In this document: piece after piece, positions 1 to 8,725 of the stretch
Numbering within the stretch: position 1 is the first letter of the stretch
How the letters are laid out: each line of letters begins with the position of its first letter
Assembly (NCBI RefSeq): GCF_038595065.1
Contig: NZ_CP152003.1
Span: 1,964,001 to 2,028,000, forward strand
Source: Sutcliffiella sp. FSL R7-0096
Lineage (GTDB): Bacteria > Bacillota > Bacilli > Bacillales > Bacillaceae_I
DNA: 64,000 nucleotides
Reading direction: 5' to 3'
The notes under the pieces: model-generated
What the model saw: only the letters and a program-made list of their open reading frames with translations
Database searches by the model: none
Told to the model about the DNA's origin: nothing
Position numbers and translations under genes: made by a program

Positions 1-100
1 TACTTGCTTTTACCGGACCGTTTCAGTAATCTAAGACATACATAACTCGAATTTCAGTTGAAATGGGAAATTTAATTGGTGCAGAAGGGCAGGAGACGAC

Positions 101-898
101 ATGAAGTGGCGGGAAATAGATGAAAACGCAAAAAAATGGACAAGAGAAGCTGGTGAAAGGATCCGTGCTTCGTTCAGCAACGAGCTGATGATAGATACGA
201 AAAGCTCTGCTGACGATCTTGTAACCAATATTGATCGAGAAACAGAGCAATTTTTTATAGAGCGCATCAGGGAGACATATCCAGAACATCAGATTCTTGG
301 AGAAGAAGGATTCGGCGATGAATTGGATAAACTAGATGGCACAGTATGGATTATCGATCCAATTGATGGGACCATGAACTTTGTTCATCAACAGCGCAAC
401 TTTGCTATTTCCGTTGCCGTTTACGAAGACGGTGTCGGGAAGGTTGGCTTGATTTATGATGTGGTACATGACGAACTTTATCATGCTAAGTTGGGAGAAG
501 GCGCCTATCTTAATGATACAAAACTGCCTGACTTGGAAGAGGTCACGGTGGAGCGTGCTGTCATCGCATTGAATGCTACCTGGATTACGGAGAATAAACG
601 CATAGATCCTACCATTTTGGCTCCCCTCGTGAAAAAAGTAAGAGGAACTCGCTCTTATGGATCTGCGGCACTTGAGATGGCTTATGTGGCAACGGGGCGT
701 ATAGATGCATATATTACTCTGAGACTTTCCCCATGGGATTTTGCAGCGGGACTAATACTTGTAAACGAGCTTGGAGGAAAAGTAACGACACTTCATGGCG
801 AACCTTTGGATTTGCTGGGACAGAACAGTGTGTTTGTCAGTAAACCGGGTTTGCATGAAGTTATCATGAATGACTATTTATATAAGTTGAAAAAATGA
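101..898 (+). CDS. Inositol monophosphatase family protein (SuhB/YktC-like)
   Basis: This 265-residue protein belongs to the Mg2+-dependent inositol monophosphatase superfamily of cytoplasmic sugar-phosphate or inositol-phosphate phosphatases. The metal-binding signatures are visible: GEE at residues 67-69, DPIDGT at 86-91 and the second motif WDFAAG at 212-217. The length is normal for the family. The ATG follows an AGGAG site by about 6 bases. The gene stands alone and ends directly in a strong terminator. B. subtilis YktC is the likely counterpart and lies in the same chromosomal area. The substrate cannot be read from the sequence. Confidence 0.9.
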   Translation: MKWREIDENAKKWTREAGERIRASFSNELMIDTKSSADDLVTNIDRETEQFFIERIRETYPEHQILGEEGFGDELDKLDGTVWIIDPIDGTMNFVHQQRNFAISVAVYEDGVGKVGLIYDVVHDELYHAKLGEGAYLNDTKLPDLEEVTVERAVIALNATWITENKRIDPTILAPLVKKVRGTRSYGSAALEMAYVATGRIDAYITLRLSPWDFAAGLILVNELGGKVTTLHGEPLDLLGQNSVFVSKPGLHEVIMNDYLYKLKK

Positions 899-900
899 GT

Positions 901-935
901 AAAAACCCACGGATTTCATGTAGCCGTGGGTTTTT
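901..935 (+). terminator. Intrinsic terminator after the inositol monophosphatase gene
   Basis: Arms CCCACGG and CCGTGGG flank an 11-base loop and run into a T5 tract, starting two bases after the stop codon. The A-rich left flank would also allow termination on the other strand, downstream of ylaF. Confidence 0.85.
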
Positions 936-1048
936 GCAATTTAGGTGTGATATTGTTTTGATTTTCCTGTAGATTTCCCTTCCAGGGTATCGCTTGTCCT
1001 AAGGATGTAGTAATAAAAGGTAAATTATAGCAATATCATGTCTTTTGT

Positions 1049-1234
1049 TTATAATTGGCCATTTTCACGCATTTTTCTTTTTGTTTTGAATCCAAGTCCC
1101 ATTACGACCCCGAATAAAACAAACGCCAATACCATACCCATGGTGTTTCGCTCTCCAATGGCAATTCCGACCAAGCCCAAAGAAACCGCTGCCAAAATGG
1201 CATATACCATAAAAATCCACTTGATATTTTTCAT
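1049..1234 (-). CDS. ylaF: Small membrane protein YlaF (DUF5325 family)
   Basis: This 61-residue protein has two hydrophobic segments (about residues 5-23 and 32-48) and a basic C-terminus, so it is predicted to be a small inner-membrane protein. It matches the YlaF/DUF5325 family in size and pattern, and it lies next to typA on the opposite strand, as ylaF does in B. subtilis. The minus-strand ATG has a strong AGGAGG site about 7 bases upstream. Its function is unknown. Confidence 0.75.
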   Translation of the reverse strand: MKNIKWIFMVYAILAAVSLGLVGIAIGERNTMGMVLAFVLFGVVMGLGFKTKRKMRENGQL

Positions 1235-1317
1235 AAAATCAACTCCTCCTGATGAAGCTAAGAACGTATAACTTATATTTTACATAAGTCCCTTTCTCTT
1301 TTCTACCATGTTTGTGG

Positions 1318-1323
1318 TATAAT
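1318..1323 (+). promoter_or_regulatory. Candidate SigA -10 box for typA
   Basis: A perfect TATAAT lies 40 bases before the typA start. No good -35 box is seen 16-18 bases upstream. A second TATAAT occurs at 1342-1347, so the exact promoter is uncertain. Confidence 0.45.
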
Positions 1324-1362
1324 ACTAAAGTTATTAAGTTGTATAATTAGGGAGATGAAATA

Positions 1363-3198
1363 GTGAACATCCGCAATGATATTAGAAACATCGCAATTAT
1401 CGCTCACGTTGACCATGGTAAAACGACGTTAGTTGACAAGTTGCTACACCAAGCTGGGACGTTTAGAACGAACGAGCAGGTAGCAGAACGTGCCATGGAC
1501 TCCAATGATTTAGAAAGAGAACGTGGGATTACCATATTAGCTAAAAATACGGCAATTAACTATAAAGATACGCGCATCAACATCATGGACACACCTGGAC
1601 ATGCCGACTTTGGTGGAGAAGTGGAACGTATTATGAAAATGGTTGATGGTGTACTTTTAGTAGTAGATGCTTATGAAGGCTGTATGCCTCAAACACGCTT
1701 TGTATTGAAAAAAGCGTTAGAGCAAAACCTGACACCGATTGTCGTTGTTAACAAAATTGACCGTGACTTTGCTCGTCCGACAGAAGTAGTCGACGAAGTA
1801 ATCGATCTATTCATTGAATTGGGTGCAAATGAAGAACAATTGGAATTCCCGGTTGTATATGCATCTGCAATCAACGGGACAGCAAGTACTGATCCTGAAA
1901 AGCAAGATGAGAACATGGAAGCAATTTATGAGTCCATTGTAGAACATATCCCAGCACCAGTTGATAATAGTGACGAGCCGCTTCAATTCCAAGTAGCCCT
2001 TCTTGATTACAATGACTATGTTGGACGTATCGGAGTAGGACGTATCTTCCGTGGAACAATGAAAGTAGGTCAACAGGTTGCACTAATGAAGCTTGATGGA
2101 TCTGTTAAGCAATTCCGTGTGACGAAATTATTCGGTTTCATCGGACTTAAGCGAGTGGAAATCGAAGAAGCGAAAGCTGGAGACCTTGTTGCCGTTTCAG
2201 GAATGGAAGACATAAACGTAGGGGAAACAGTATGTCCGGTTGACCAACAGGATGCACTACCGGTTCTTCGTATTGATGAGCCAACTCTACAAATGACGTT
2301 CTTGGTAAACAACAGTCCGTTTGCTGGGAAAGAAGGAAAATTCGTTACTTCCCGTAAAATTGAAGAACGTTTAGAAGCACAATTGGAGACAGATGTAAGT
2401 CTACGTGTTGACCCAACTGATTCTCCTGATGCATGGGTTGTATCTGGTCGTGGAGAGCTTCATCTTTCCATTCTTATCGAGAACATGCGCCGTGAAGGTT
2501 TCGAGCTTCAAGTATCTAAGCCGGAAGTTATCATCAGGAATATCGATGGTGTTAAATCTGAGCCGGTTGAGCGTGTACAAATTGACGTACCAGAAGACTA
2601 TACTGGTGCGATCATGGAATCCATCGGAGCCCGTAAAGGTGAAATGGTAGACATGATCAATAATGGTAATGGTCAGGTTCGTCTGATTTTCATGGTACCA
2701 TCTCGTGGTTTGATTGGTTATACAACGGAATTCCTTTCCCTTACTCGCGGATACGGAATCATCAACCATACATTTGACAGCTACCAGCCTATGGCAGCAG
2801 GTCAAGTAGGTGGACGTCGCCAAGGTGTTCTTGTTTCCATGGAAACAGGTAAAGCATCTACTTACGGTATCATGGGTATTGAAGACCGTGGAGTTATTTT
2901 CGTTGAGCCAGGAACAGAAGTTTACGAAGGAATGATCGTTGGGGAGCATAACCGTGAGAATGATCTTGTGGTTAACGTTTGTAAAATGAAGCAGGCAACT
3001 AACGTTCGTTCTGCAACAAAGGATCAAACGGTAAGCATGAAGAAACCTCGTTTAATGACATTAGAGGAGTCTTTAGAATACTTGAACGACGATGAGTATT
3101 GTGAAATCACGCCACAATCCATCCGTTTACGTAAAAAACTTCTTGATAAGAACGAACGTGAAAGAGCAGCGAAAAAGAAAAAATACGCTGAGGCTTAA
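1363..3198 (+). CDS. typA: Ribosome-associated translational GTPase TypA/BipA
   Basis: This 611-residue GTPase is of full length for TypA/BipA, a ribosome-binding translation factor linked to stress and cold adaptation and to 50S assembly. The G motifs are intact: AHVDHGKT at 14-21 (P loop), DTPGH at 76-80 and NKID at 130-133. Elongation-factor domains II, III and V and the BipA-specific C-terminal domain follow, ending in a basic tail. The start is GTG with GGGAGATG upstream. It corresponds to B. subtilis ylaG and is probably monocistronic. Confidence 0.97.
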   Translation: MNIRNDIRNIAIIAHVDHGKTTLVDKLLHQAGTFRTNEQVAERAMDSNDLERERGITILAKNTAINYKDTRINIMDTPGHADFGGEVERIMKMVDGVLLVVDAYEGCMPQTRFVLKKALEQNLTPIVVVNKIDRDFARPTEVVDEVIDLFIELGANEEQLEFPVVYASAINGTASTDPEKQDENMEAIYESIVEHIPAPVDNSDEPLQFQVALLDYNDYVGRIGVGRIFRGTMKVGQQVALMKLDGSVKQFRVTKLFGFIGLKRVEIEEAKAGDLVAVSGMEDINVGETVCPVDQQDALPVLRIDEPTLQMTFLVNNSPFAGKEGKFVTSRKIEERLEAQLETDVSLRVDPTDSPDAWVVSGRGELHLSILIENMRREGFELQVSKPEVIIRNIDGVKSEPVERVQIDVPEDYTGAIMESIGARKGEMVDMINNGNGQVRLIFMVPSRGLIGYTTEFLSLTRGYGIINHTFDSYQPMAAGQVGGRRQGVLVSMETGKASTYGIMGIEDRGVIFVEPGTEVYEGMIVGEHNRENDLVVNVCKMKQATNVRSATKDQTVSMKKPRLMTLEESLEYLNDDEYCEITPQSIRLRKKLLDKNERERAAKKKKYAEA

Positions 3199-3237
3199 GT
3201 ATTAATTTAAGAAGGAGGCAGGGTTGCTTTTATGTCT

Positions 3238-3263
3238 ATAGCGACCCTCGCTATCCTTTTTTT
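3238..3263 (+). terminator. Probable terminator of typA
   Basis: ATAGCG and CGCTAT pair around a 5-base loop and are followed by CC and a T7 run. An overlapping alternative hairpin pairs AGGGTTGC (3220-3227) with GCGACCCT (3241-3248). Confidence 0.6.
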
Positions 3264-3290
3264 CTAAGGGTCTGTTAGGAAGCTTTTGAA

Positions 3291-3413
3291 ATTGATTGGA
3301 GCACAGGGCGTAGACTCCAGAGGGAGGTAGCGAATAGGGGAGACCCCGTAAGGCAAAGCCGAGGAGCCTCCACAGGTGCCCTTTGGATAAGCGAAGTCTG
3401 TGTGGAAATCAAT
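3291..3413 (+). repeat. GC-rich intergenic repeat (family R), full copy
   Basis: This is one copy of a dispersed element found about ten times in the window. Its landmarks are TAGACTCC, GGGAGG, GAGACCCCG, GCCGAGGAGCC and GATAAGCGAAG, between ATTGATT and AATCAAT ends. Outside these, GTCTGTTA (3270-3277) and TAACAGAC (3423-3430) form a further inverted pair. It contains no ORF. Confidence 0.75.
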
Positions 3414-3463
3414 AGTAGCGCTTAACAGACTCTATAAAAAAAGTTAGAAATGGGGAGTAGGCA

Positions 3464-3778
3464 ATGGATGTTACACAAAGACTATCCTTTTTTGCTAGTC
3501 TATACCGTGTCGATGAAAACCCTGACTTAGGCATGTGGATGCTATACTTAACTATTTTGGGTCTATCCATATTAGTGTACAAGCTTGGCTTCGCCTTGAA
3601 GCTGCCTCTATTAAAATCGGTGGTTATTTATCTCTTCCTCGCATTTGGAAGTACAGTCCTGACTTTTCTGGGAATCTTCCTTCCAGTTGCAGAAGGATTG
3701 GTGGTTGCCGCTTTAATATTGATAATCTATAAGATTCGACTTCATCGTTCCAAGCAAGCGGAAAGTACAGAATCTTAA
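3464..3778 (+). CDS. ylaH: YlaH-like membrane protein
   Basis: This 104-residue protein has three hydrophobic segments (about residues 25-42, 48-68 and 72-92) with short polar ends. It matches the YlaH-like family of Bacillaceae membrane proteins and lies directly downstream of typA, as in B. subtilis. The ATG follows GGGGAG by about 7 bases. The next gene begins 13 bases after its stop, so the two probably share a transcript. Function is unknown. Confidence 0.8.
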   Translation: MDVTQRLSFFASLYRVDENPDLGMWMLYLTILGLSILVYKLGFALKLPLLKSVVIYLFLAFGSTVLTFLGIFLPVAEGLVVAALILIIYKIRLHRSKQAESTES

Positions 3779-3791
3779 AGGGGCGTGCGAT

Positions 3792-4076
3792 ATGAGGTCC
3801 TTACAAGATACATTATACAATTGGCTGACTATAAAAGTTGTGGCCGAAGCAAGACCTGACGATAAGTCCGCCCAAGATACAAAAGAACTTTTTGAAGGGA
3901 TTCTCCTTGAGGACCACAAGCTGACAAACATTGTCGTTTCCAAAGAGGATCCGATGTATTATGTGGAATACGATAAAGATGGGGTGCGCCATAAGGCTAG
4001 ATTTCCAATCGAACTCATCGACGTGATGCTTGAACAAATTCAAAACGAACCTGATAAGTATCATAATTATGAATAG
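3792..4076 (+). CDS. Conserved small cytoplasmic protein of unknown function
   Basis: This 94-residue soluble protein is acidic towards its C-terminus and has no signal or membrane segment. Its composition suggests a small mixed alpha/beta fold, with a strand-rich middle (residues 44-70) followed by a helix. It is translated 13 bases after ylaH from an ATG preceded by GGGGCG, and it ends in a shared terminator, so it forms a two-gene unit with ylaH. I do not recognise the family with certainty, and no function is assigned. Confidence 0.75.
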   Translation: MRSLQDTLYNWLTIKVVAEARPDDKSAQDTKELFEGILLEDHKLTNIVVSKEDPMYYVEYDKDGVRHKARFPIELIDVMLEQIQNEPDKYHNYE

Positions 4077-4077
4077 A

Positions 4078-4131
4078 AAAAGGATAGCTCCTTCCCGAGT
4101 GCTTGACACTTGCGAGGGAGCTATCCTTTTT
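4078..4131. terminator. Bidirectional terminator between convergent genes
   Basis: GGATAGCTCC and GGGAGCTATCC form a long stem, with A4 on the left and T5 on the right. It serves the ylaH unit on the plus strand and the membrane-protein gene on the minus strand, whose stop codon it nearly touches. Confidence 0.85.
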
Positions 4132-4555
4132 GCTTTGTTGTTTTATAAAATATAGGAAGGAATAAAGCAAATGCTATGTGCCCTATAGACCATAAGAAGA
4201 CTGCTATCTCATCGGAAGGAGCGGGTGTTTCTTTAATAGCCAGAATAGTTAATGGAAAATACAGTAAAATGGTAGGGAGGGTGATGCCTATTGCCACCAG
4301 ATACTGCCTTCTTTTATCATCCAAATGGAAACGTTCTACTAAGAAAGCAAAAATGATACCGATAAGAATGGCAACTATTAGATGGAAGGTGAATTCAGTC
4401 AGTTCCGAAAAACTCGCATTTTTGAAACCTGGAATAAAATCGACATTTAACAGAAGTACGTATATCTTCTTTCCTGAAACTATTTCCAGTACCTTGATAA
4501 ACAAGCCCATCAGGATCCCACTTATTAAGCCTGGAAATGCCCCTCTAAGTATCAA
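4121..4555 (-). CDS. Multi-pass membrane protein of unknown function
   Basis: This 144-residue protein has about four transmembrane segments (roughly residues 5-25, 55-77, 85-105 and 118-138). It starts with TTG one base outside the ylaI stop codon, so it is very probably translated together with ylaI. No catalytic motif is visible and I do not recognise the family. The TTG has only a weak GGATGAG site upstream, which also fits translational coupling. Confidence 0.7.
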   Translation of the reverse strand: MILRGAFPGLISGILMGLFIKVLEIVSGKKIYVLLLNVDFIPGFKNASFSELTEFTFHLIVAILIGIIFAFLVERFHLDDKRRQYLVAIGITLPTILLYFPLTILAIKETPAPSDEIAVFLWSIGHIAFALFLPIFYKTTKQKG

Positions 4556-4558
4556 GTT

Positions 4559-4759
4559 CTACCACTCATCCTGATTTTGTTTTTGTTCAAACAGTTTGAA
4601 ATTACCTGAAGCTTTTCTCTCGTTGGTTCTTTTTTCAATTCTCTCAGCACATTCATCGCACATATATGTATGTATTGGTCTGTTGCGAAGTCTTTTCGCT
4701 ACTAGTGTTTCATCATTTATACTTTCAATTTTATCGCAAATTACACACTTGACTCTCAT
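4559..4759 (-). CDS. ylaI: Zinc-ribbon protein YlaI (DUF2197)
   Basis: This 66-residue protein has paired CxxC motifs (CVIC near the N-terminus and CDEC about 30 residues later), typical of a small structural zinc ribbon. The conserved core RLRNRPIHTYMC matches YlaI. The start is placed at the second in-frame ATG (4759), because GAGGTGG lies just upstream and the product then begins MRVKCVICD as in relatives; an earlier ATG exists at 4771. It heads a two-gene minus-strand unit. Function is unknown. Confidence 0.82.
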   Translation of the reverse strand: MRVKCVICDKIESINDETLVAKRLRNRPIHTYMCDECAERIEKRTNERKASGNFKLFEQKQNQDEW

Positions 4760-4925
4760 GGTCCACCTCATTTATTCAATCTTTATCAATAGTATAGCAT
4801 AAAGGGGAATAATTAAGAATTAATTGGTAAACAGGCTAATATAGGGTATTAATTAACCATTTCTTTCTATGGAAATGGGGATGTGGTAAGATAAGATAAA
4901 TAAAAATACAGTGGGGGGATGAACA

Positions 4926-5384
4926 ATGCCAAACTTGGTAGAATATGTTCTTGTGGAACCGCTTAAAGCCGCACTGCAAAAAGAAACACTTGTGACAATA
5001 AGCACTGTAGATCATGAAACAGGCGGACCGAATGTCAGTGCTATCTCCTGGCTATATGCCACTGGTGAGAAATCCGTTCTACTTGCTGTCAATTCGGAAT
5101 CTCGCATAGTGAAAAATGTGATACATAACAGCGAACTAGTGGTAAACCTTATGGCCAATGATTCCGTTTATGCCATTCATACTAATGCAACTGTAAAAGT
5201 GGAGAAAATGGAAGAGGTTCCATTGAAATTGGCCTTATTGCATCTTGAGGTAAAAGAAGTGCGGGATGTCATGTTTTATGGAGCTAAAATAAGCGTTGAG
5301 CCAAAGTTTGAAAAAACCTACGATATAGAAGCGGCAAAAAAGCTGGATGATCAGGTGATGACGGCAATTCGTAAACATGCATAA
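4926..5384 (+). CDS. Pyridoxamine 5'-phosphate oxidase-like flavin-binding protein
   Basis: This 152-residue protein looks like a single flavin split-barrel domain of the pyridoxamine phosphate oxidase-like superfamily. Members bind FMN, F420 or heme. The family pattern is present: a strand TLVTISTVD, then NVSAISWLYA, LAVNSESRIVKNV and a central region VVNLMAND. It does not have the length or C-terminal motif of true PdxH, so the vitamin B6 activity should not be assumed. It is a lone gene with a GGGGG site before the ATG and a terminator after the stop. Confidence 0.75.
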   Translation: MPNLVEYVLVEPLKAALQKETLVTISTVDHETGGPNVSAISWLYATGEKSVLLAVNSESRIVKNVIHNSELVVNLMANDSVYAIHTNATVKVEKMEEVPLKLALLHLEVKEVRDVMFYGAKISVEPKFEKTYDIEAAKKLDDQVMTAIRKHA

Positions 5385-5400
5385 GTGTTGCTTAAATTGT

Positions 5401-5426
5401 AGCAGGTGGCAACCTGCTATTTTTTT
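5401..5426 (+). terminator. Intrinsic terminator
   Basis: AGCAGGT and ACCTGCT pair around a 4-base loop, then A and a T7 run follow. It closes the flavin-protein gene just before the tandem repeat. Confidence 0.9.
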
Positions 5427-5460
5427 GGTGATGTACTGAGCGATCTGAGGGTGGGGGAGG

Positions 5461-6380
5461 CCAAAAATTCCGGATATAACTCGAGATTTCAAGATATATT
5501 TCGGAAATTCCGGATATAACTCGGGATTTCAAGATATAATCCGCAAATTCCGGATATAACTCGAGATTTCAAGATATAATCCGCAAATTCCGGATATAAC
5601 TCGAGATTGCAAGATATAATCCGCAAATTCCGGATATAACTCGAGATTTCAAGATATAATCCGCAAATTCCGGATATAACTCGAGATTGCAAGATATAAT
5701 CCGCAAATTCCGGATATAACTCGAGATTTCAAGATATAATCCGCAAATTCCGGATATAACTCGAGATTTCAAGATATATGCCGCAAATTCCGGATATAAC
5801 TCGAGATTTCAAGATATAATCCGCAAATTCCGGATATAACTCGAGATTTCAAGATATATTCCCAAAATTCCGGATATAACTCGAGATTTCAAGATATATT
5901 CCGCAAATTCCGGATATAACTCGAGATTTCAAGATAAATTCCCAAAATTCCGGATATAACCCGAGATTTCAAGATATAATCCCACAATTCCGGATATAAC
6001 GCGAGATTTCAAGATATATTCCCAAAATTCCGGATATAACGCGAGATTTCAAGATATTTTCCAAAAATTCCGGATATAACTCGAGATTTCAAGATATATT
6101 CCGCAAATTCCGGATATAACCCGAGATTTCAAGATATATTCCGCAAATTCCGGATATAACTCGAGATTTCAAGATATAATCCCAAAATTCCGGATATAAC
6201 TCGAGATTTCAAGATATATTCCGCAAATTCCGTATATAACTCGAGATTTCAAGATATATTCCCAAAATTCCGGATATAACTCGAGATTTCAAGATATAAT
6301 CCGCAAATTCCGGATATAACTCGAGATTTCAAGATAAATCCCAAAAATTCCGGATATACCCCGAGAATTTTCATGATATT
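5461..6380. repeat. 40-bp tandem repeat (minisatellite), about 23 copies
   Basis: An exact 40-bp period runs for about 920 bp between two convergent genes. I count 23 occurrences of the core ATTCCGG(A)TATA. Each unit holds CGGATATA and, about 17 bases on, TATAATCCG or a variant, which pair imperfectly; the centre carries CTCGAG. Variation is limited to a few positions (AATCCG, ATTCCG or ATTCCC; GATTTC or GATTGC; CTCGAG, CCCGAG or GCGAG). The last copies decay. There are no unique spacers, so it is not CRISPR. Confidence 0.95.
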
Positions 6381-6428
6381 CCCCAAAATCTCATGAAGTC
6401 CGGCCCACTCCCATACTATTCCCCCAAT

Positions 6429-6468
6429 TAAAAAGCTGTCCAGATGGAATTTCCCTTCTGGACAGCTA
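6429..6468 (-). terminator. Terminator of ylaJ
   Basis: AGCTGTCCAGA and TCTGGACAGCT form an 11-bp stem. On the minus strand it runs into a T5 tract, 7 bases downstream of the ylaJ stop codon. Confidence 0.85.
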
Positions 6469-6474
6469 TCAGCG

Positions 6475-7104
6475 TTAATCCTGCTTCACTTTCTTATTTC
6501 GTTCTTCATCCTTATAATGATTGGACTGATTTTGTTGTTTCTGTTCGAGTTGCTTTTGTTGATCCTCCGGAAGTTGAGGGTTGTTTTGTTCGGTCGGATT
6601 TGGTGCTGTAGGCTCTTTTAAGTCAATTGGAATCTCCGGCATAACCCGTCCAACGATTTCTGCAAGTTCTTCCATGATCCCCGTCACTGGCCTGCCATTC
6701 TGGATATCCCTTCCCATCTCCTGTAACCTTACAAAGGAATCTGCATCTGCAAGGATGACAGCAGTTGCCCCATATGGATCACTCTTTAAGCTTTCTGCAA
6801 CAGAGTATTTTATGGTACTTACCCTTTCCCGATTTAAATCGGAGTTCACATCGATTCCAACTACCGCATATGGACCTAATACTACAGCAGTCGCATCATT
6901 TACATTTGGTACCCTCGTAGCCAATTCCACAAGATGGGCAGAAACTTCTTGTCCAGTTTTTCTATCTACCTGTACATCTGCAGAGTCCCTTACGTGGATG
7001 ACCTGTGTGTTTTCTTTGTCGTTGGAAATATTCCGCGGTTGATTGTTCATACAGCCGGTAAGTGCCAATGACACAATGGCAGTTACTACTAAATATCTTT
7101 TCAA
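6475..7104 (-). CDS. ylaJ: YhcN/YlaJ family sporulation lipoprotein
   Basis: This 209-residue exported lipoprotein has a signal peptide with the lipobox LALTGC (Cys18). A YhcN/YlaJ domain follows, with conserved stretches such as VPNVNDATAVV and GPYAVVGIDVN, and then a low-complexity Gln/Glu/Lys-rich tail from about residue 165. Members are made during sporulation or found in spores, some in the inner spore membrane. The ATG has GGAG about 10 bases upstream. It is probably monocistronic and converges on the minisatellite. Confidence 0.88.
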   Translation of the reverse strand: MKRYLVVTAIVSLALTGCMNNQPRNISNDKENTQVIHVRDSADVQVDRKTGQEVSAHLVELATRVPNVNDATAVVLGPYAVVGIDVNSDLNRERVSTIKYSVAESLKSDPYGATAVILADADSFVRLQEMGRDIQNGRPVTGIMEELAEIVGRVMPEIPIDLKEPTAPNPTEQNNPQLPEDQQKQLEQKQQNQSNHYKDEERNKKVKQD

Positions 7105-7331
7105 TGTATTTCACTCCTTCTCTAGGATGATCCCATTTTCATCTGTCTTGATTTTATTGTTTATTTGTTCTTCTATCTTTATTCATTCCGACATATATTT
7201 TAACAACGGTCCGTCCCTCTTTATGGTCAAGTAGTAACACACTAATTGTATTGGGGCCATATACTGAAAGGGAGGATGCCTTGATTCACTCCAGAAAGAC
7301 AAAAGAAGGGCTGAGAGTAGGAGGCGGCAGG

Positions 7332-8660
7332 TTGGGTAAAATTTATGTATTAGATACGAATGTACTGTTACAGGATCCATATGCAATTTATTCCTTTGCA
7401 GATAATGAGGTAGTTATTCCTGCGGTGGTATTGGAAGAAGTGGATTCGAAAAAAAGATATATGGATGAAATAGGAAGGAATGCAAGGCAGGTTTCGAAGA
7501 TTATTGATTCCCTAAGAGCAACAGGGAAGCTACATGAAAAGATTCCCTTGCACAATGGAGGGGCACTTCGCATTGAATTGAATCATCGTAGCTTTCATCA
7601 GCTGCAAGAAATATTTGTGGAAAAGACAAATGATAATAGGATTCTTGCAGTGGCGAAGAATCTTTCTTTGGAGGAACAAACCAAAGAGGATGGCCGTTTA
7701 GTCATTTTGGTGAGCAAGGATGCGCTTGTCCGTGTGAAGGCAGATGCAATCGGATTGATTTCCGAAGACTTCCTTAACGACCGGGTTGTGGAAGTGGACC
7801 ACATTTACAAAGGGTTTCTAGAGGTTTATGTACAGGCTGATACACTTAACGCTTTTTATCTTAAAGGGGAAATTGCTGTATCGGAGCTTGCCAACCAACC
7901 TTTTTATCCGAATCAGTTTATTATAATGAAGGATGCACTCGGAGGTTCTGCTTCAGCCTTGGGCATAATTGATGCAACAGCGAATAAAGTAAAAAAGCTG
8001 ATTTTTGATCAGGACCATATATGGGGGATCAGGCCCCGGAATGTACAACAAACAATGGCATTTGAAATGCTCCTTCGAACCGATATTCCACTGGTTACCT
8101 TGACAGGTAAGGCAGGAACGGGAAAAACGCTTTTGGCATTGGCTGCAGGGCTTATGCAAACGGAAGACTTGAACCGTTATAAAAAACTGCTAGTTGCTCG
8201 GCCGATCGTGCCGGTTGGAAAAGATATTGGATTTCTCCCAGGTGAAAAAGAGGAAAAATTACGACCTTGGATGCAACCAATATATGATAACTTGGAATAT
8301 CTTTTCAATACAAAAAAGCCAGGAGAACTTGATGCGATTTTGGCAGGGATGGGTTCCATCGAAGTGGAAGCACTGACCTATATACGGGGAAGAAGCATAC
8401 CGGAACAATTCATCATCATAGATGAAGCACAAAACCTGACAAAGCATGAGGTCAAGACGATCCTGACAAGAGTGGGGGAACGGAGTAAGATTGTCCTTAT
8501 GGGAGATCCGGAACAGATCGATCATCCTTACCTTGATGAATATAACAATGGGTTAACTTATGTTGTGGAACGCTTCAAAGACCAGAAGCTCGCTGGGCAT
8601 GTAAAGTTTGTTAAAGGCGAACGCTCCATGCTCGCGAAACTTGCTGCAGATCTATTATAA
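7332..8660 (+). CDS. ylaK: PhoH family protein with N-terminal PIN domain (YlaK)
   Basis: This 442-residue protein fuses a PIN-type RNase domain (starts KIYVLDTNVLL, acidic Asp near residue 8) to a PhoH P-loop ATPase. The Walker A motif is GKAGTGKT at 259-266 and the Walker B region is DEAQ at 364-367. Such fusions are thought to act as RNA helicase/nucleases. The start is placed at TTG 7332: AGGAGG lies 7 bases upstream, and the product then equals B. subtilis YlaK in length and N-terminus. In-frame alternatives lie upstream at TTG 7281 (GGGAGG site) and ATG 7251. Confidence 0.9.
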   Translation: MGKIYVLDTNVLLQDPYAIYSFADNEVVIPAVVLEEVDSKKRYMDEIGRNARQVSKIIDSLRATGKLHEKIPLHNGGALRIELNHRSFHQLQEIFVEKTNDNRILAVAKNLSLEEQTKEDGRLVILVSKDALVRVKADAIGLISEDFLNDRVVEVDHIYKGFLEVYVQADTLNAFYLKGEIAVSELANQPFYPNQFIIMKDALGGSASALGIIDATANKVKKLIFDQDHIWGIRPRNVQQTMAFEMLLRTDIPLVTLTGKAGTGKTLLALAAGLMQTEDLNRYKKLLVARPIVPVGKDIGFLPGEKEEKLRPWMQPIYDNLEYLFNTKKPGELDAILAGMGSIEVEALTYIRGRSIPEQFIIIDEAQNLTKHEVKTILTRVGERSKIVLMGDPEQIDHPYLDEYNNGLTYVVERFKDQKLAGHVKFVKGERSMLAKLAADLL

Positions 8661-8676
8661 TAAACCTCAATCAAAA

Positions 8677-8706
8677 AATAGTGCCGCAGTTATTTGCGGC
8701 ACTATT
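8677..8706 (-). terminator. Terminator between ylaK and ylaL
   Basis: AATAGTGCCGCA and TGCGGCACTATT form a perfect 12-bp stem with a 6-base loop. The T6 tract lies on the minus strand, so it mainly serves ylaL, but it could also slow transcripts leaving ylaK. Confidence 0.85.
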
Positions 8707-8725
8707 GCGGAGACTTTAGAAGCAA

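Noticed and set aside
2401-3027. 208-codon antisense ORF inside typA
   Set aside because: It is a shadow of the conserved TypA frame, with no ribosome site and no recognisable domain.
3225-3266. Eleven-codon ORF (ATG 3232) after an AGGAGG site downstream of typA
   Set aside because: The site is 13 bases or more from the ATG and the ORF overlaps the terminator hairpin. No gene follows that it could lead.
3792-4076. Assignment of the 94-residue gene as ylaI
   Set aside because: The zinc-ribbon protein on the minus strand at 4559-4759 fits YlaI (CxxC pairs and the RNRPIHTYMC core); the 94-residue protein has no cysteines.
4926-5384. Pyridoxine 5'-phosphate oxidase PdxH
   Set aside because: Only the generic split-barrel pattern is present. 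The length and C-terminal motif of PdxH are missing, and Bacillus makes pyridoxal phosphate by the PdxST route.
5489-5772. Minus-strand ORFs encoding a repetitive peptide across the tandem repeat
   Set aside because: They arise because the 40-bp repeat stays open by chance. The unit is not a multiple of three, there is no Shine-Dalgarno site, and the predicted peptides match no family I know.
5461-6380. CRISPR array
   Set aside because: The 40-bp units follow one another with no unique spacers, and no cas genes are present. It is a simple tandem repeat.
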